Shown here: piece by piece, positions 1 to 7,769 of the stretch
Numbering within the stretch: the stretch's first letter is position 1
Layout: each line of letters starts with the position of its first letter
Assembly (NCBI GenBank): GCA_965242895.1
Contig: OZ251507.1
Span: forward strand, 1,488,001 to 1,552,000
Length of the DNA: 64,000 bases
Origin: CATQHL01 sp965242895
GTDB lineage: Bacteria; Actinomycetota; Acidimicrobiia; Acidimicrobiales; CATQHL01
Reading direction: 5' to 3'
The notes under the pieces: generated by a model
Database searches by the model: none
What the model was told of the DNA's origin: nothing
Seen by the model: the letters and a program-made list of their open reading frames with translations, nothing else
Position numbers and translations under genes: made by a program

Positions 1-2
1 AA

Positions 3-431
3 CTCCTGCTGATCAAGAGGAAGGACTCTGGTCGTTGGCTTTACCCCACCGGATGGGCGGACGTGGGTTATTCATCTTCGGAGGTGGCGATTAAGGAAGT
101 GCTTGAGGAGACGGGCATAGAGTGCGAACCCATTCGGCTGATAGCGGTTCTCGACAGCTTGCGCCACGGATTTACTTCGGTGCCGACCTATTCTCTCGTC
201 TACCTTTGCAAGGCGGTCGGAGGCGACTTGAAGGTGCACGAGTTGGAGTGCACCGACGCAGGCTTCTTCAGTGAGGGCGAACTTCCGTCTCCTCTAGCGG
301 GGCCGAAGTTCTGGGCCGCTCACGCCTTTAGTTCTCTGAAAGGCGAGAGTAATGAAGTCTTGTTCGACTTGCCTCGTTCACCCGTCTGGCGCTCGCCCGC
401 TTCCTCTCGGCCGGGCGGTGAAGCTGCTTAG
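3..431 (+). CDS. NUDIX hydrolase, YjhB-like (5'-truncated by window edge)
   Basis: The reading frame is open from the first bases of the window and ends at TAG 429-431, so the N-terminus lies outside. The visible protein starts LLIKRKDSGRWLYPTGWADVG and carries a NUDIX box of the form GWADVGY..KEVLEETGI. Members hydrolyse nucleoside diphosphates linked to another group, using Mg2+ held by the Glu residues of REUXEEXG. Two box positions are atypical: the first Glu of GX5E is Tyr and the Arg of RE is Lys. GWA(D/E)VG boxes of this kind are common in YjhB-like hydrolases, which have an extra N-terminal domain (family knowledge). The substrate cannot be told. The GTG at 63 is internal to the domain and is not the start. 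Confidence 0.85.
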   Translation, partial: LLLIKRKDSGRWLYPTGWADVGYSSSEVAIKEVLEETGIECEPIRLIAVLDSLRHGFTSVPTYSLVYLCKAVGGDLKVHELECTDAGFFSEGELPSPLAGPKFWAAHAFSSLKGESNEVLFDLPRSPVWRSPASSRPGGEAA

Positions 432-472
432 CCAGCGCCTTGCTTCCCCCCTCTGCTCCCCGCCTAGGCAGA

Positions 473-1363
473 TCAGTTTTGCTGCGGCGGCTGCTCCCTC
501 AGGAACTTTTCCACTTCCGCCACGAGCCGTTCTGGTGCTCCCTTCTCGACCTCTTCGGGTGAGTCGTAAGACTGCTCGAGTTCGCTCACGTAGGCCTTTG
601 CGTCTTCGTCAGCGTTGACGATCTCGTCCACGCTGCGTTCGTACTCTTCGGCCTGCTCTTGCAGGTCGTCCGCTTCAACCTTCACTCCTAGGAGATTTGC
701 TACCTCCTCGACGAGCGCCTTGGTCGCCTTCGGCGAGGGATTGTTGGCTGTGTAGGAGGGCACTGAAGCCCACAGGGAGGCGGAGGATATGCCCACTGAT
801 CGTCCGTAGACGCCCAACACCCCCACTATGCCGGTGGGGCCTTCGTAATTGGAGTGCCGAAGGTGCATCTTCTGAGCCAATTCGGGGTCGTCGCAGGTGC
901 CGAAGATCGCCACTGGGCGCGTGTGAGGCACATCTGCTAGAAGCGCTCCAAGAGTCACCACCAAGAAGGAATCGAAGTGCTTGGCCAGCCCTGCTACGTG
1001 TCGGCAGAACCTTTTCCAGCGGAAGTGAGGTTCGACGCCTTCGAGCAGGATGACGTCGATTTCCGATCCGGGGATGCGCGCCGCTGAAAACGAGTTAGCT
1101 GGCCAAGTGAGCTTGCGCTGCCCGCTGTCATCGAAGGACACCTGGGGGCGCGTCACCGTGAAGTCGTAATAGCGCTCCGGATCGATTTCCGCGAAAGGCT
1201 TCAGATCCCAGAGTTTGCGGAGGTACTTGGCGGCTAGGGAGGCAGCGTCGCCTGCGTCGTTCCATCCTTTGAAGGCAGTGATCAGAACGGGGTGCTTCAA
1301 CTCAGGGTGCTCGTTCCACTTCAAGTCTTCAAGGTCTTGAGCGTTCTCTGGGGGCGTGCTCAC
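473..1363 (-). CDS. PAC2-family (proteasome assembly chaperone-like) protein
   Basis: A 296-residue protein of the PAC2 family, which in actinobacteria includes the Rv2125 type. The N-terminal half has the recognisable start WNEHPELKHPVLITAFKGWN followed by GDAASLAAKYL, then DVILLEGVEPHFRWKRF, typical of this family. The last 80 residues are acidic and helical, with a Gln-rich end. Eukaryotic PAC2 helps assemble the 20S proteasome; the bacterial role is not established, so no function beyond family is claimed. The start is GTG at 1363; a TAAGGT box lies 8 nt upstream and no Shine-Dalgarno is visible. It is divergent from the GNAT gene. Length is normal for the family. Confidence 0.85.
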   Translation of the reverse strand: MSTPPENAQDLEDLKWNEHPELKHPVLITAFKGWNDAGDAASLAAKYLRKLWDLKPFAEIDPERYYDFTVTRPQVSFDDSGQRKLTWPANSFSAARIPGSEIDVILLEGVEPHFRWKRFCRHVAGLAKHFDSFLVVTLGALLADVPHTRPVAIFGTCDDPELAQKMHLRHSNYEGPTGIVGVLGVYGRSVGISSASLWASVPSYTANNPSPKATKALVEEVANLLGVKVEADDLQEQAEEYERSVDEIVNADEDAKAYVSELEQSYDSPEEVEKGAPERLVAEVEKFLREQPPQQN

Positions 1364-1436
1364 TACCCTTGACCTTATCCGACTCCCTGTGCAGGTCTGC
1401 AGGGTGAGTGGTGCGTCTGCTCTATCCTTGCGATTT

Positions 1437-1883
1437 GTGACCGACTCAGTGGTCGTCCGAACGACCGAAGAAGCCGCCCCTGAACTGATCGCAGCCGTGA
1501 GACGGCTCCTGCCTCAGTTGTCTTCCTCTTGTTCGCTTCCTTCTGCGTCTGAGATTGCCGAGATCGCGGCGAGTCCCGCCACCAGACTGCTAGCGGCAGA
1601 TATAGACGGCGAGTTGGCGGGCATCACGGTGCTCGTCCTCTTTCGTCTGCCGACCGGGCTCCGGGCTTGGATTGAAGACGTGGTGGTGGATTCGGCTTTT
1701 CGTTCACGCGGCGTGGGGGAAGCCTTGCTGAAGGAAGCCTTGAGGCAGGCGGCTGCTGCCGGAGCACGCACGGTCGACCTCACGTCTCGACCGGAGCGTG
1801 AGGCGGCCATACGGCTCTATGAGCGAGTCGGGTTCGAACGCCGAGATACGAACGTCTTCCGCTGTCAACTTGATCGCAAATGA
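1437..1883 (+). CDS. GNAT-family N-acetyltransferase
   Basis: About 148 residues with a GNAT fold. Motif A is clear: IEDVVVDSAFRSRGVGEAL, where R-x-x-G-V-G binds the acetyl-CoA pyrophosphate. Motif B follows as LTSRPEREAAIRLYERVGF, with the conserved Tyr general acid in LYERVGF. The arrangement is RimI-like or a small-molecule acetyltransferase; the acceptor is unknown. I chose the GTG at 1437 because the domain begins just after it; GTGs at 1404 and 1356 are in frame but would add a low-complexity tail, and 1356 would overlap the divergent PAC2 gene. It ends 16 bp before the GtrA gene and is probably co-transcribed with it. Confidence 0.85.
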   Translation: MTDSVVVRTTEEAAPELIAAVRRLLPQLSSSCSLPSASEIAEIAASPATRLLAADIDGELAGITVLVLFRLPTGLRAWIEDVVVDSAFRSRGVGEALLKEALRQAAAAGARTVDLTSRPEREAAIRLYERVGFERRDTNVFRCQLDRK

Positions 1884-1899
1884 CTGCGGCGGACTGATT

Positions 1900-2385
1900 G
1901 TGCGCCCGAACGAAGGAGCGCTCAAATCCCTGCTTGATTTTCTGACCCGAATCCTCGAGCGGTACAAGATCATTCGATTCGGGCTGGTCTCCGTTGTCGT
2001 CTCTTCCATTTCGATCTTCCTTCTGTACGCGCTCGATAACTGGGCGGGCTGGGAGGAGTGGAGAGCCAACCTCCTAGCGGTGAACGTGGGGGCAGTGCCT
2101 GCCTACGTCTTGAACCGTTACTGGGTCTGGCACAAGACCGGTCGCAACCGAGTCTTCGGAGAGATCATTCCGTTCTGGGTCTTGACGATTACGGGCATGA
2201 TCCTTTCCACTCTCGTCGTGAACGCCGCCGCCGCCCGCTGGGAGCACTCCTGGATTCCGATTGCCGCCAACCTGCTTTCCTATCTCTCCCTCTGGGTGTT
2301 CAAGTTTGTAATACTGGATCACTTCGTGTTTGGACGAGTGCGCCCTCTGTTCACGAGGTTTTCCAAAGCCGAAGATGGACGCTGA
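1900..2385 (+). CDS. GtrA-like membrane protein
   Basis: About 161 residues with four predicted membrane helices, matching the GtrA family (PF04138). Visible landmarks are the first helix IIRFGLVSVVVSSISIFLL, the loop and helix VNVGAVPAYVLNRYWVW, which is the family signature (Asn-Arg-x-Trp-Val-Trp), and the C-terminal helix ending LWVFKFVILDHFVF. GtrA proteins sit in the cytoplasmic membrane and are thought to help move undecaprenyl-phosphate-linked sugars for cell-surface glycans. A longer frame opens upstream at 1798 inside the GNAT gene, but its extra residues are not GtrA-like, so GTG 1900 is preferred. It overlaps the next methyltransferase by 11 bp, implying translational coupling. Confidence 0.85.
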   Translation: MRPNEGALKSLLDFLTRILERYKIIRFGLVSVVVSSISIFLLYALDNWAGWEEWRANLLAVNVGAVPAYVLNRYWVWHKTGRNRVFGEIIPFWVLTITGMILSTLVVNAAAARWEHSWIPIAANLLSYLSLWVFKFVILDHFVFGRVRPLFTRFSKAEDGR

Positions 2386-3001
2386 GGTTCAGGCAGCCGC
2401 TCTGCAGGCGAAGGGCTTCATGCCGCCCGAAGAGGGATTGGCTCTCTATGAGGCCGCCAAGACCGCGCCGGAGGGGTGGCCGTTTCTGGAGGTCGGCGGT
2501 TACTGCGGTCGATCAGCACTGTTCCTGGCCGCCGCTGCGGCGGAGCGCGGGGTGCTGTTGTTCTCTGTGGATCATCACCGCGGTTCCGAGGAGAACCAGC
2601 CCGGCTGGGAGTGGCACGATCCTGATCTGGTGGATCGGCGCACGGGTCTGTTGGACACACTTCCCCACTTCCGTGCCAACGTCTTTGATGCAGGCTTGGA
2701 GGGGAGCGTGGTGGCCGTAGTGGGGGACTCCGCGCAGGTTGGCGCCGTCTGGCGCACGCCGCTGGCTTTCCTGTTCATAGACGGGGGGCATTCGTCCGAG
2801 ACAGCCTGGGCCGACTACAAAAACTGGACGCCGCATGTGATTGACGGAGGTCTGCTGGCCATCCACGACGTTTTCCCGAATCCAGCTGACGGGGGCCGCC
2901 CGCCGTATGAGATCTACCGCTGCGCCTTGTCCTCGAACGGTTATTTGGAGGTCGGAGGGACGGGATCCCTGAGGGTGCTACGTCGTCTAGGAAGCGTTTG
3001 A
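2375..3001 (+). CDS. Class I SAM-dependent methyltransferase (Methyltransf_24 type)
   Basis: About 208 residues. The SAM-binding motif I appears as FLEVGGYCGRSALFLA, motif II acid as LFSVDHHRGSEE, and a later strand as LAFLFIDGGHSSETAWADYKNW, then GGLLAIHDVF. The FIDGGH..xxxxD element is typical of Methyltransf_24 enzymes, which include sugar and macrolide O-methyltransferases. The acceptor is unknown, but the partner GtrA gene and the nearby glycosyltransferase run suggest a cell-surface glycan or glycolipid. ATG 2375 is chosen over an upstream frame because it begins right before the domain and overlaps the GtrA stop. Its 3' end overlaps the convergent toroid-protein gene by 15 bp. Confidence 0.85.
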   Translation: MDAEVQAAALQAKGFMPPEEGLALYEAAKTAPEGWPFLEVGGYCGRSALFLAAAAAERGVLLFSVDHHRGSEENQPGWEWHDPDLVDRRTGLLDTLPHFRANVFDAGLEGSVVAVVGDSAQVGAVWRTPLAFLFIDGGHSSETAWADYKNWTPHVIDGGLLAIHDVFPNPADGGRPPYEIYRCALSSNGYLEVGGTGSLRVLRRLGSV

Positions 3002-4018
3002 GCGTTCGTGCGATTCTGCTGCGCCGAGGAGAGAATCTAGAGAAGAGCTGAGGCGGTGGGCGGCTAGGAGCTGTGCAGCAGCCGAATACGTCGTTTTCTC
3101 GCCCGCAGGGAAGTGGACGCGCTCCGGCAGCACGATGCCCGTCCAGTATCGCCCGTCGGAGTCGCGCATACGCTGCGACCACTTCAGGATCTCCAGAGCG
3201 GTATCGGACATTCCCACGTTTGCTAGGGCCATCGAAGTCTCGGCGGTTTCTGCCGGCGTGACCCAGTTTTTGTCGGAGACACATCGGACGCCCCAGCCGT
3301 CGAGGACGAATGCTTCCATTCCGCCGAGGATGCGGCTGCGCGCCGCGTCGTCAGTCAAGGCGCCGCAGAGCACCGGGTAGTACCAGTCCATTGCCCAGCG
3401 GTCCCTTGGAGAGAAAGCCCAAGGGCGGCAGCGGATGGCCTCACCTAGCCGTCCGGCCGCTCGCGCCCAGCGAGCCGTCGGTTGCCCCAATCGCTCCGCC
3501 GCAGCGGCGGCCGCTCGAAGACTTGAATAGATGGAGGACGAACTGCTCAGGAGCGCATAAGACCACGCCCTTCCACCAGGGCGGCGCGCCCATATGACTT
3601 CGCCGCCTCGCCGCTGCAGCTTCAGCACGAACTCGATCGCCGAGCGCAGCACAGGCCAGAGATCTTCCAGGAATCCGACGTCTCCTGTCAGCAGATAGTG
3701 GTGCCAAAGCCCCTGGGCTGCATAGGCCGTGCAGTTGGCGTCCTCGTTGGCGTCTTCTACTCCTTCAGCGGTGTAGTAGCGGCACCAACTTCCGTTAGGG
3801 AGTTGAGCGCCAGCAAGGAACGAATAGGCCTTCTCTGCTGCGTCGTGATGCCCAGTGGCATCCAGCGCCATTGCCGCTTCCACGTGGTTCCATGGGTCGG
3901 CGTGGCCGCCTTGAAACCAAAGGATGAGACCGGACGGCAGTTGGCATTCCAGGATGCTTTCGACCGCGGCGTCTACTTCAGAGGCGCTCAGCACTCCAGG
4001 TAGTTCACGCAGGTACAC
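2987..4018 (-). CDS. Alpha/alpha-toroid (prenyltransferase / six-hairpin-like) protein
   Basis: A 343-residue, Trp- and Ala-rich helical protein built from repeated hairpins of the kind found in terpene cyclases, prenyltransferases and six-hairpin glycosidases. Repeat-like pieces include LECQLPSGLILWFQGGHADPWNHVE, AQLPNGSWCRYY and LKLQRRGGEVIWARR. Such proteins are commonly annotated prenyltransferase, but the QxxDGxW squalene-cyclase repeats are not strictly kept, so activity is uncertain; glucoamylase-like activity is the alternative. The start is GTG 4018, overlapping the upstream methyltransferase stop by 14 bp. It is the last gene of the hemE-led minus-strand run, and its position behind a GT4 glycosyltransferase and a methyltransferase suggests surface glycan work. 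Confidence 0.7.
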   Translation of the reverse strand: MYLRELPGVLSASEVDAAVESILECQLPSGLILWFQGGHADPWNHVEAAMALDATGHHDAAEKAYSFLAGAQLPNGSWCRYYTAEGVEDANEDANCTAYAAQGLWHHYLLTGDVGFLEDLWPVLRSAIEFVLKLQRRGGEVIWARRPGGRAWSYALLSSSSSIYSSLRAAAAAAERLGQPTARWARAAGRLGEAIRCRPWAFSPRDRWAMDWYYPVLCGALTDDAARSRILGGMEAFVLDGWGVRCVSDKNWVTPAETAETSMALANVGMSDTALEILKWSQRMRDSDGRYWTGIVLPERVHFPAGEKTTYSAAAQLLAAHRLSSSLDSLLGAAESHERSNAS

Positions 4019-4835
4019 GCAGAGACCTCACTTCCTTCAAAGATTCCTCTTTTTCGTCTGTGGAGTCAGGGACGCAGTCGGCGGTCTTCAGTTCCCTCTC
4101 GGGGAGAGACTCAGCCTTGCGGTCTTTGACGGCGTAGAGCACGAGACTCTTTCCGATGAGCGGGTCGAGGAGGCGTTCCACCAACCGCAGCAGCCGCGGC
4201 TGTCGGGTCAGATCCCAGCAGAGGAATCGGTGATAGTTCTTGACCAGCAGCCCGTCGTCTTTGTCGGGCCCCACCGCACAGCGCAGCCACCAGTATGGGG
4301 AGTGCAGTGCGTGCGCTCGATGAGACCTCGTTGGCGTCAGTCCGGCTGCGGCCAGAAGCCCTTTCAGCGCTGAGCGGGTGTAGATGCGCACGTGGCCGCC
4401 CGGGCGTGCGGGGGCGTGGTAGTCGGAGGAGAGTTTCCAGCAGAGCTTCTCCGGCAGCCAGGAGGGCACACTCACGGCCAAGGCGCCGCCTGGGGCCAGG
4501 ACGCGGGCCAACTCACCGACAGCGTCGGCGTCGGCGTCGATGTGTTCGAGCACTTCCGAGGCGATCACGTATTTGAAGGAAGCATCGGCGAAGGGGAGCC
4601 CCAGAGCGTTGCCGCAGACGGTGACGGCCGTCGAATCCTCTCCAGCTTCACCCGAGGACTGCATAGCCCTCATCAGGCCGCCGACTGCCGGGAGTTGGGA
4701 TCGTTCGGCGTCGCAGGCGACCACAGCGGCTCCGCGTCGGAGTGCGCCGAACGCATGCCGTCCTCCGCCGCACCCCAAGTCCAGGAGCATGTCCCCGGGG
4801 TCTATCTCCAGCAGTTTGAACCGGATCGTCTCCAT
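4005..4835 (-). CDS. Class I SAM-dependent methyltransferase (Methyltransf_11 type)
   Basis: A 276-residue cytosolic methyltransferase. Motif I is LLDLGCGGGRHAFGALRRGA, the acidic residue after strand 2 is in VVACDAERS, and motif post-I runs FKYVIASEVLEHIDADADAVGELARVLAPGGALAVSVPSW, a textbook Methyltransf_11 pattern. A C-terminal extension of about 70 residues beyond the Rossmann fold is positively charged and then acidic. It starts 13 nt after the GT4 stop and overlaps the toroid gene by 14 bp, so the three genes are surely co-expressed. The likely substrate is the glycan or glycolipid made by the neighbouring glycosyltransferase (inference). Confidence 0.85.
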   Translation of the reverse strand: METIRFKLLEIDPGDMLLDLGCGGGRHAFGALRRGAAVVACDAERSQLPAVGGLMRAMQSSGEAGEDSTAVTVCGNALGLPFADASFKYVIASEVLEHIDADADAVGELARVLAPGGALAVSVPSWLPEKLCWKLSSDYHAPARPGGHVRIYTRSALKGLLAAAGLTPTRSHRAHALHSPYWWLRCAVGPDKDDGLLVKNYHRFLCWDLTRQPRLLRLVERLLDPLIGKSLVLYAVKDRKAESLPERELKTADCVPDSTDEKEESLKEVRSLRVPA

Positions 4836-4848
4836 GCTCAGTCCATGC

Positions 4849-6195
4849 TCAGCGAAACTCAGCGCAAGCTAGGCGAGAGCGCCCTCGCGCAGCTGAATCG
4901 CAGAGCGCCCGGTACTCGTCCAGAGTGCGTTCTGCGGTGCGCCTCCAACTCCAGTTCTCGAGCACCCTGCTCCTCCCCCGCCGGCCAAGGTCACTTGCCA
5001 AGGTTTCGGAGTCCAGTACCTCGGCTATCGCACCGGCTAATTCTCTTGCGTCGCCAGGCTTTGCTAAAAGCGCCGCTTCGCCGCTGGGTCCTACTACTTC
5101 TTTCAGCGCGCCGCCGGTGGTAGTCACCAGCGGTGAGGAGCAACTCATGGCTTCTATGGCGGGCAGTGAAAATCCTTCATAGAGCGACGGCACCACGGCG
5201 ACGGCGGCCGAGGCGTAGAGCTCCACGACTTCCCTGGTGCTGAGGCCGCGTACGAACTTCACCGAAGTCGACAAGTCCAGTCGGGCGAGGGCTCGCGCCG
5301 TGGAACTGTCGGGACGAAGGCTGCCTATTACCACCAGCCGAAGGTCGCGCTCCTTGCGGAGCAGCGCCAGGGCTGTGAGCAGTACGGGCAACCCTTTCAT
5401 CGCAGTGTCGGCTGAGGCGGTGGTAAGGATCAAGTCTTTTTCGCGCCTTACATCTCCGAGAGGCCGAAATACGTCCGGGTCCACCCCCACGGGCACCACT
5501 CCGATGCGGTTAGCTGCCACGCCGTGATCTCGTCGTATTTTCGACTCGGAATCCTTTGAGACGGTGAGTATCCGAGGGAGGCGCTTGGCGACGCGGGTCT
5601 GCATTTTCGTAAACGAATACCAGCGGCTCTTGGCAAGGCGTTCGGAGAATCCCTCGGCGTGAGCCATCTCGATGCGCCGGTCGACGGTGATGGGGTGATG
5701 GATGGTCGCCATCACGTTCATGCCCTCGCGCAGCATCCCCAGCAGCCCGTAGCCCAGGCTCTGGTTGTCGTGGATCACGTCGAAGTCCCCTGGCCTATTT
5801 CTCAGGGCCTGCCAGGCTCGGATGCTGAATGCCAGCGGTTCAGGGAACGCCCCCAGGCTGTAGGTGGAGACCTCCAGCCAGTCGGAAAAGGTCTTGACCT
5901 CCCAGAACCCGGGCATGCGCCCAGGGAAATGGTCATTGTAGATGTCCAGGCTTGGGAGTTTGTGCAGAGGCACTTCGTCGCAGAGTTCTGGGTAGGGCTG
6001 TCCGGAGTAGACCTCCACGTGGTGTCCGAGTTCGGTCAAGGCGCGGCTGAGTTCTCTGGTGTAAACCCCCTGTCCGCCGCAGTGCGGATTGCCTCGATAG
6101 GTGAGCAGTGCTACGTGCAGGGGGGCGTCTTTGCGGCGACGCGCCCCCGCGGCAGGTGCCGCGGCAGGTGCGGTTGTGCGGGTTGTTAAGGTCAA
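4849..6195 (-). CDS. GT4-family glycosyltransferase
   Basis: A 448-residue GT-B glycosyltransferase. The N-terminal Rossmann half shows HVALLTYRGNPHCGGQGVYTRELSRAL, with the Gly-rich loop contacting the acceptor or phosphate. The C-terminal half shows LILTTASADTAMKGLPVLL and the family 4 E-x7-E element YEGFSLPAIEAMSC followed by PLVTTTGGALKEVVG, which binds the nucleotide sugar. There is no membrane helix, so it is probably peripheral on the cytoplasmic face. The first codon is TTG 6195 with no evident Shine-Dalgarno; residues 1-25 are Ala/Thr/Arg-rich and look like a disordered tail. It leads the GT4-methyltransferase-toroid set and follows lnt by 63 bp. Confidence 0.9.
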   Translation of the reverse strand: MTLTTRTTAPAAAPAAGARRRKDAPLHVALLTYRGNPHCGGQGVYTRELSRALTELGHHVEVYSGQPYPELCDEVPLHKLPSLDIYNDHFPGRMPGFWEVKTFSDWLEVSTYSLGAFPEPLAFSIRAWQALRNRPGDFDVIHDNQSLGYGLLGMLREGMNVMATIHHPITVDRRIEMAHAEGFSERLAKSRWYSFTKMQTRVAKRLPRILTVSKDSESKIRRDHGVAANRIGVVPVGVDPDVFRPLGDVRREKDLILTTASADTAMKGLPVLLTALALLRKERDLRLVVIGSLRPDSSTARALARLDLSTSVKFVRGLSTREVVELYASAAVAVVPSLYEGFSLPAIEAMSCSSPLVTTTGGALKEVVGPSGEAALLAKPGDARELAGAIAEVLDSETLASDLGRRGRSRVLENWSWRRTAERTLDEYRALCDSAARGRSRLACAEFR

Positions 6196-6258
6196 GAAGG
6201 AACTCTGAACGTGAGGTCGTCTGTGGGTGCAGTCACTGGAGAATCCGACGGAGTGTAT

Positions 6259-7752
6259 CTAGAGGGGGCGCTTTTTTCTCAAGGTCAGCGCCCATGGGAC
6301 AATCACAGCGGCCGCAGCTAGGAGGAGCATGGGCAGCGGACCTGCTCGGACTGCCCAGGTTGTTCCAGAACGGAGTTCGACCTCTGCAAAGAGCACCGCC
6401 TGCTCGCTCACCCCTGTGCGCTGAAGCACCTCACCTGAGGGGTTGACGACTGCGCTGAAGCCGGTGGGCGCCGCTTGCAGCACCCACCGTCCGGTTTCGA
6501 TGGCCCTCAGGCGTGACGACGCCACCTGCTGGGATTGCACGATTGTGAGCCAGTAAGAGGAGCCGTTGGTGGGGTTCAGCAGCAATTCGCCTCCGTTCCT
6601 CACTGCGTGGAGCGCCCTGTCCTCAAAGAAGATCTCCCACGAGATCAAGATCCCTATTCGACCGAGGTCGGTGTCGAGGACGGCGGGTTCTATCCCGGCG
6701 CGTGCTTCCGAGGAGGGCAGAGCGCCTCCCGCGAAACGTTCGATTAAGGGACGGAGCGGTACATATTCACCGAAGGGCACGCGGCGTACCTTGTCGTAAC
6801 GGTCGACTGCATCCCCGTCGGGTGAGATCGCCAGTGAAAAATTGGCGAACTCATTGGGTCCGGTGTCTTCCACTATGCCCGGGATGAACCAGGCGCGATG
6901 CCGCCGGGCGACTTCCGCTAGTTCACCTAGTTCGCTGCTGTTCGACAGGGAGCCGTCCACGTTGACGACGTTTTCAGGCCAGAGGATCATGTCCACCCGT
7001 TGATCGATGGAAGCAGTGGCTTGGAGGTGGCGGCGCAGCACGTCTTTGAAGTCGGTGTCTGCTGCCCTGGTGCGCTGAGGGCCGCCCCCTTGCACTACAG
7101 CTGCCCGTAGCTTGTCGGGATTCTCGGCTCCGGAAGCTCCGTTGGGGGCGATCACGGCCAGTACAAGAGCCGTCCCCACCAGACAGGCGCCGCGCAAGGC
7201 GCCGAGCCAAGCCTTGCTCGCCAGGGCGGAAAGCGTGACACCGGCCACGCTCACAAGAGCGACTATCAGCAGAGGCCCCAGGACTCTGCCGGTATCCGCC
7301 AGCGGGGCGTCGGCTTGGCTATGAGCCAAAGTTGCGAGAGGCACTCCGCCGAATGGCCAGCGCCAGCGCAGATAACCGATCAGAATCAGCCACCCCGGCA
7401 AGGCCACCCGCCGCAGTTTCGTAGGAGGCGTCAGGGCGCAGGCCGCACCGTAAAAGAACGAGTAGGAAAGGTTGGCAGCGAAGTAGCCGATGGGGGAGAA
7501 GTCAAACATCCAGAAGGTGGCTCCCAAGAGCCAAGTTCCTGTGACCATCCAGCCGCGTCTAAAGCGTGCGATTGCGCTTTGGCTGGCCAGAAGGCGGTCG
7601 AGTCCGGCGACACCAAGGAAGGCGAGAGGCCAGAATCCCCAGGGGGGCATGGACAAACAGAACATCCCGCCCGTGAAAAGGCAGCCCACGGCAATTCCCG
7701 CTCGACGTTTCAACTGGCCCCCTAGGAGCCCCTTAGGAGCGATTTTCGGCAC
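6259..7752 (-). CDS. lnt: Apolipoprotein N-acyltransferase-like protein with Cys-to-Ser change
   Basis: A 497-residue polytopic membrane protein with N-terminal helices, a periplasm-side nitrilase-like domain and a C-terminal helix, as in Lnt, which N-acylates the diacylated Cys of lipoproteins. The catalytic Glu (MILWPEN, Glu260) and Lys (DKVRRVPFGEYVPLR, Lys321) are conserved. The third residue is not: where E. coli Lnt has Cys387 in an ICFE-type element, this protein reads ILISWEIFF, with Ser371 encoded by TCG at 6642-6640. Either Ser replaces the thiol nucleophile or the enzyme has altered chemistry. The start is GTG 7752 behind an AGAGGAT ribosome site, and only 17 bp separate it from hemY. 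Confidence 0.85.
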   Translation of the reverse strand: MPKIAPKGLLGGQLKRRAGIAVGCLFTGGMFCLSMPPWGFWPLAFLGVAGLDRLLASQSAIARFRRGWMVTGTWLLGATFWMFDFSPIGYFAANLSYSFFYGAACALTPPTKLRRVALPGWLILIGYLRWRWPFGGVPLATLAHSQADAPLADTGRVLGPLLIVALVSVAGVTLSALASKAWLGALRGACLVGTALVLAVIAPNGASGAENPDKLRAAVVQGGGPQRTRAADTDFKDVLRRHLQATASIDQRVDMILWPENVVNVDGSLSNSSELGELAEVARRHRAWFIPGIVEDTGPNEFANFSLAISPDGDAVDRYDKVRRVPFGEYVPLRPLIERFAGGALPSSEARAGIEPAVLDTDLGRIGILISWEIFFEDRALHAVRNGGELLLNPTNGSSYWLTIVQSQQVASSRLRAIETGRWVLQAAPTGFSAVVNPSGEVLQRTGVSEQAVLFAEVELRSGTTWAVRAGPLPMLLLAAAAVIVPWALTLRKKRPL

Positions 7753-7769
7753 GGATCCTCTTTGATCCG

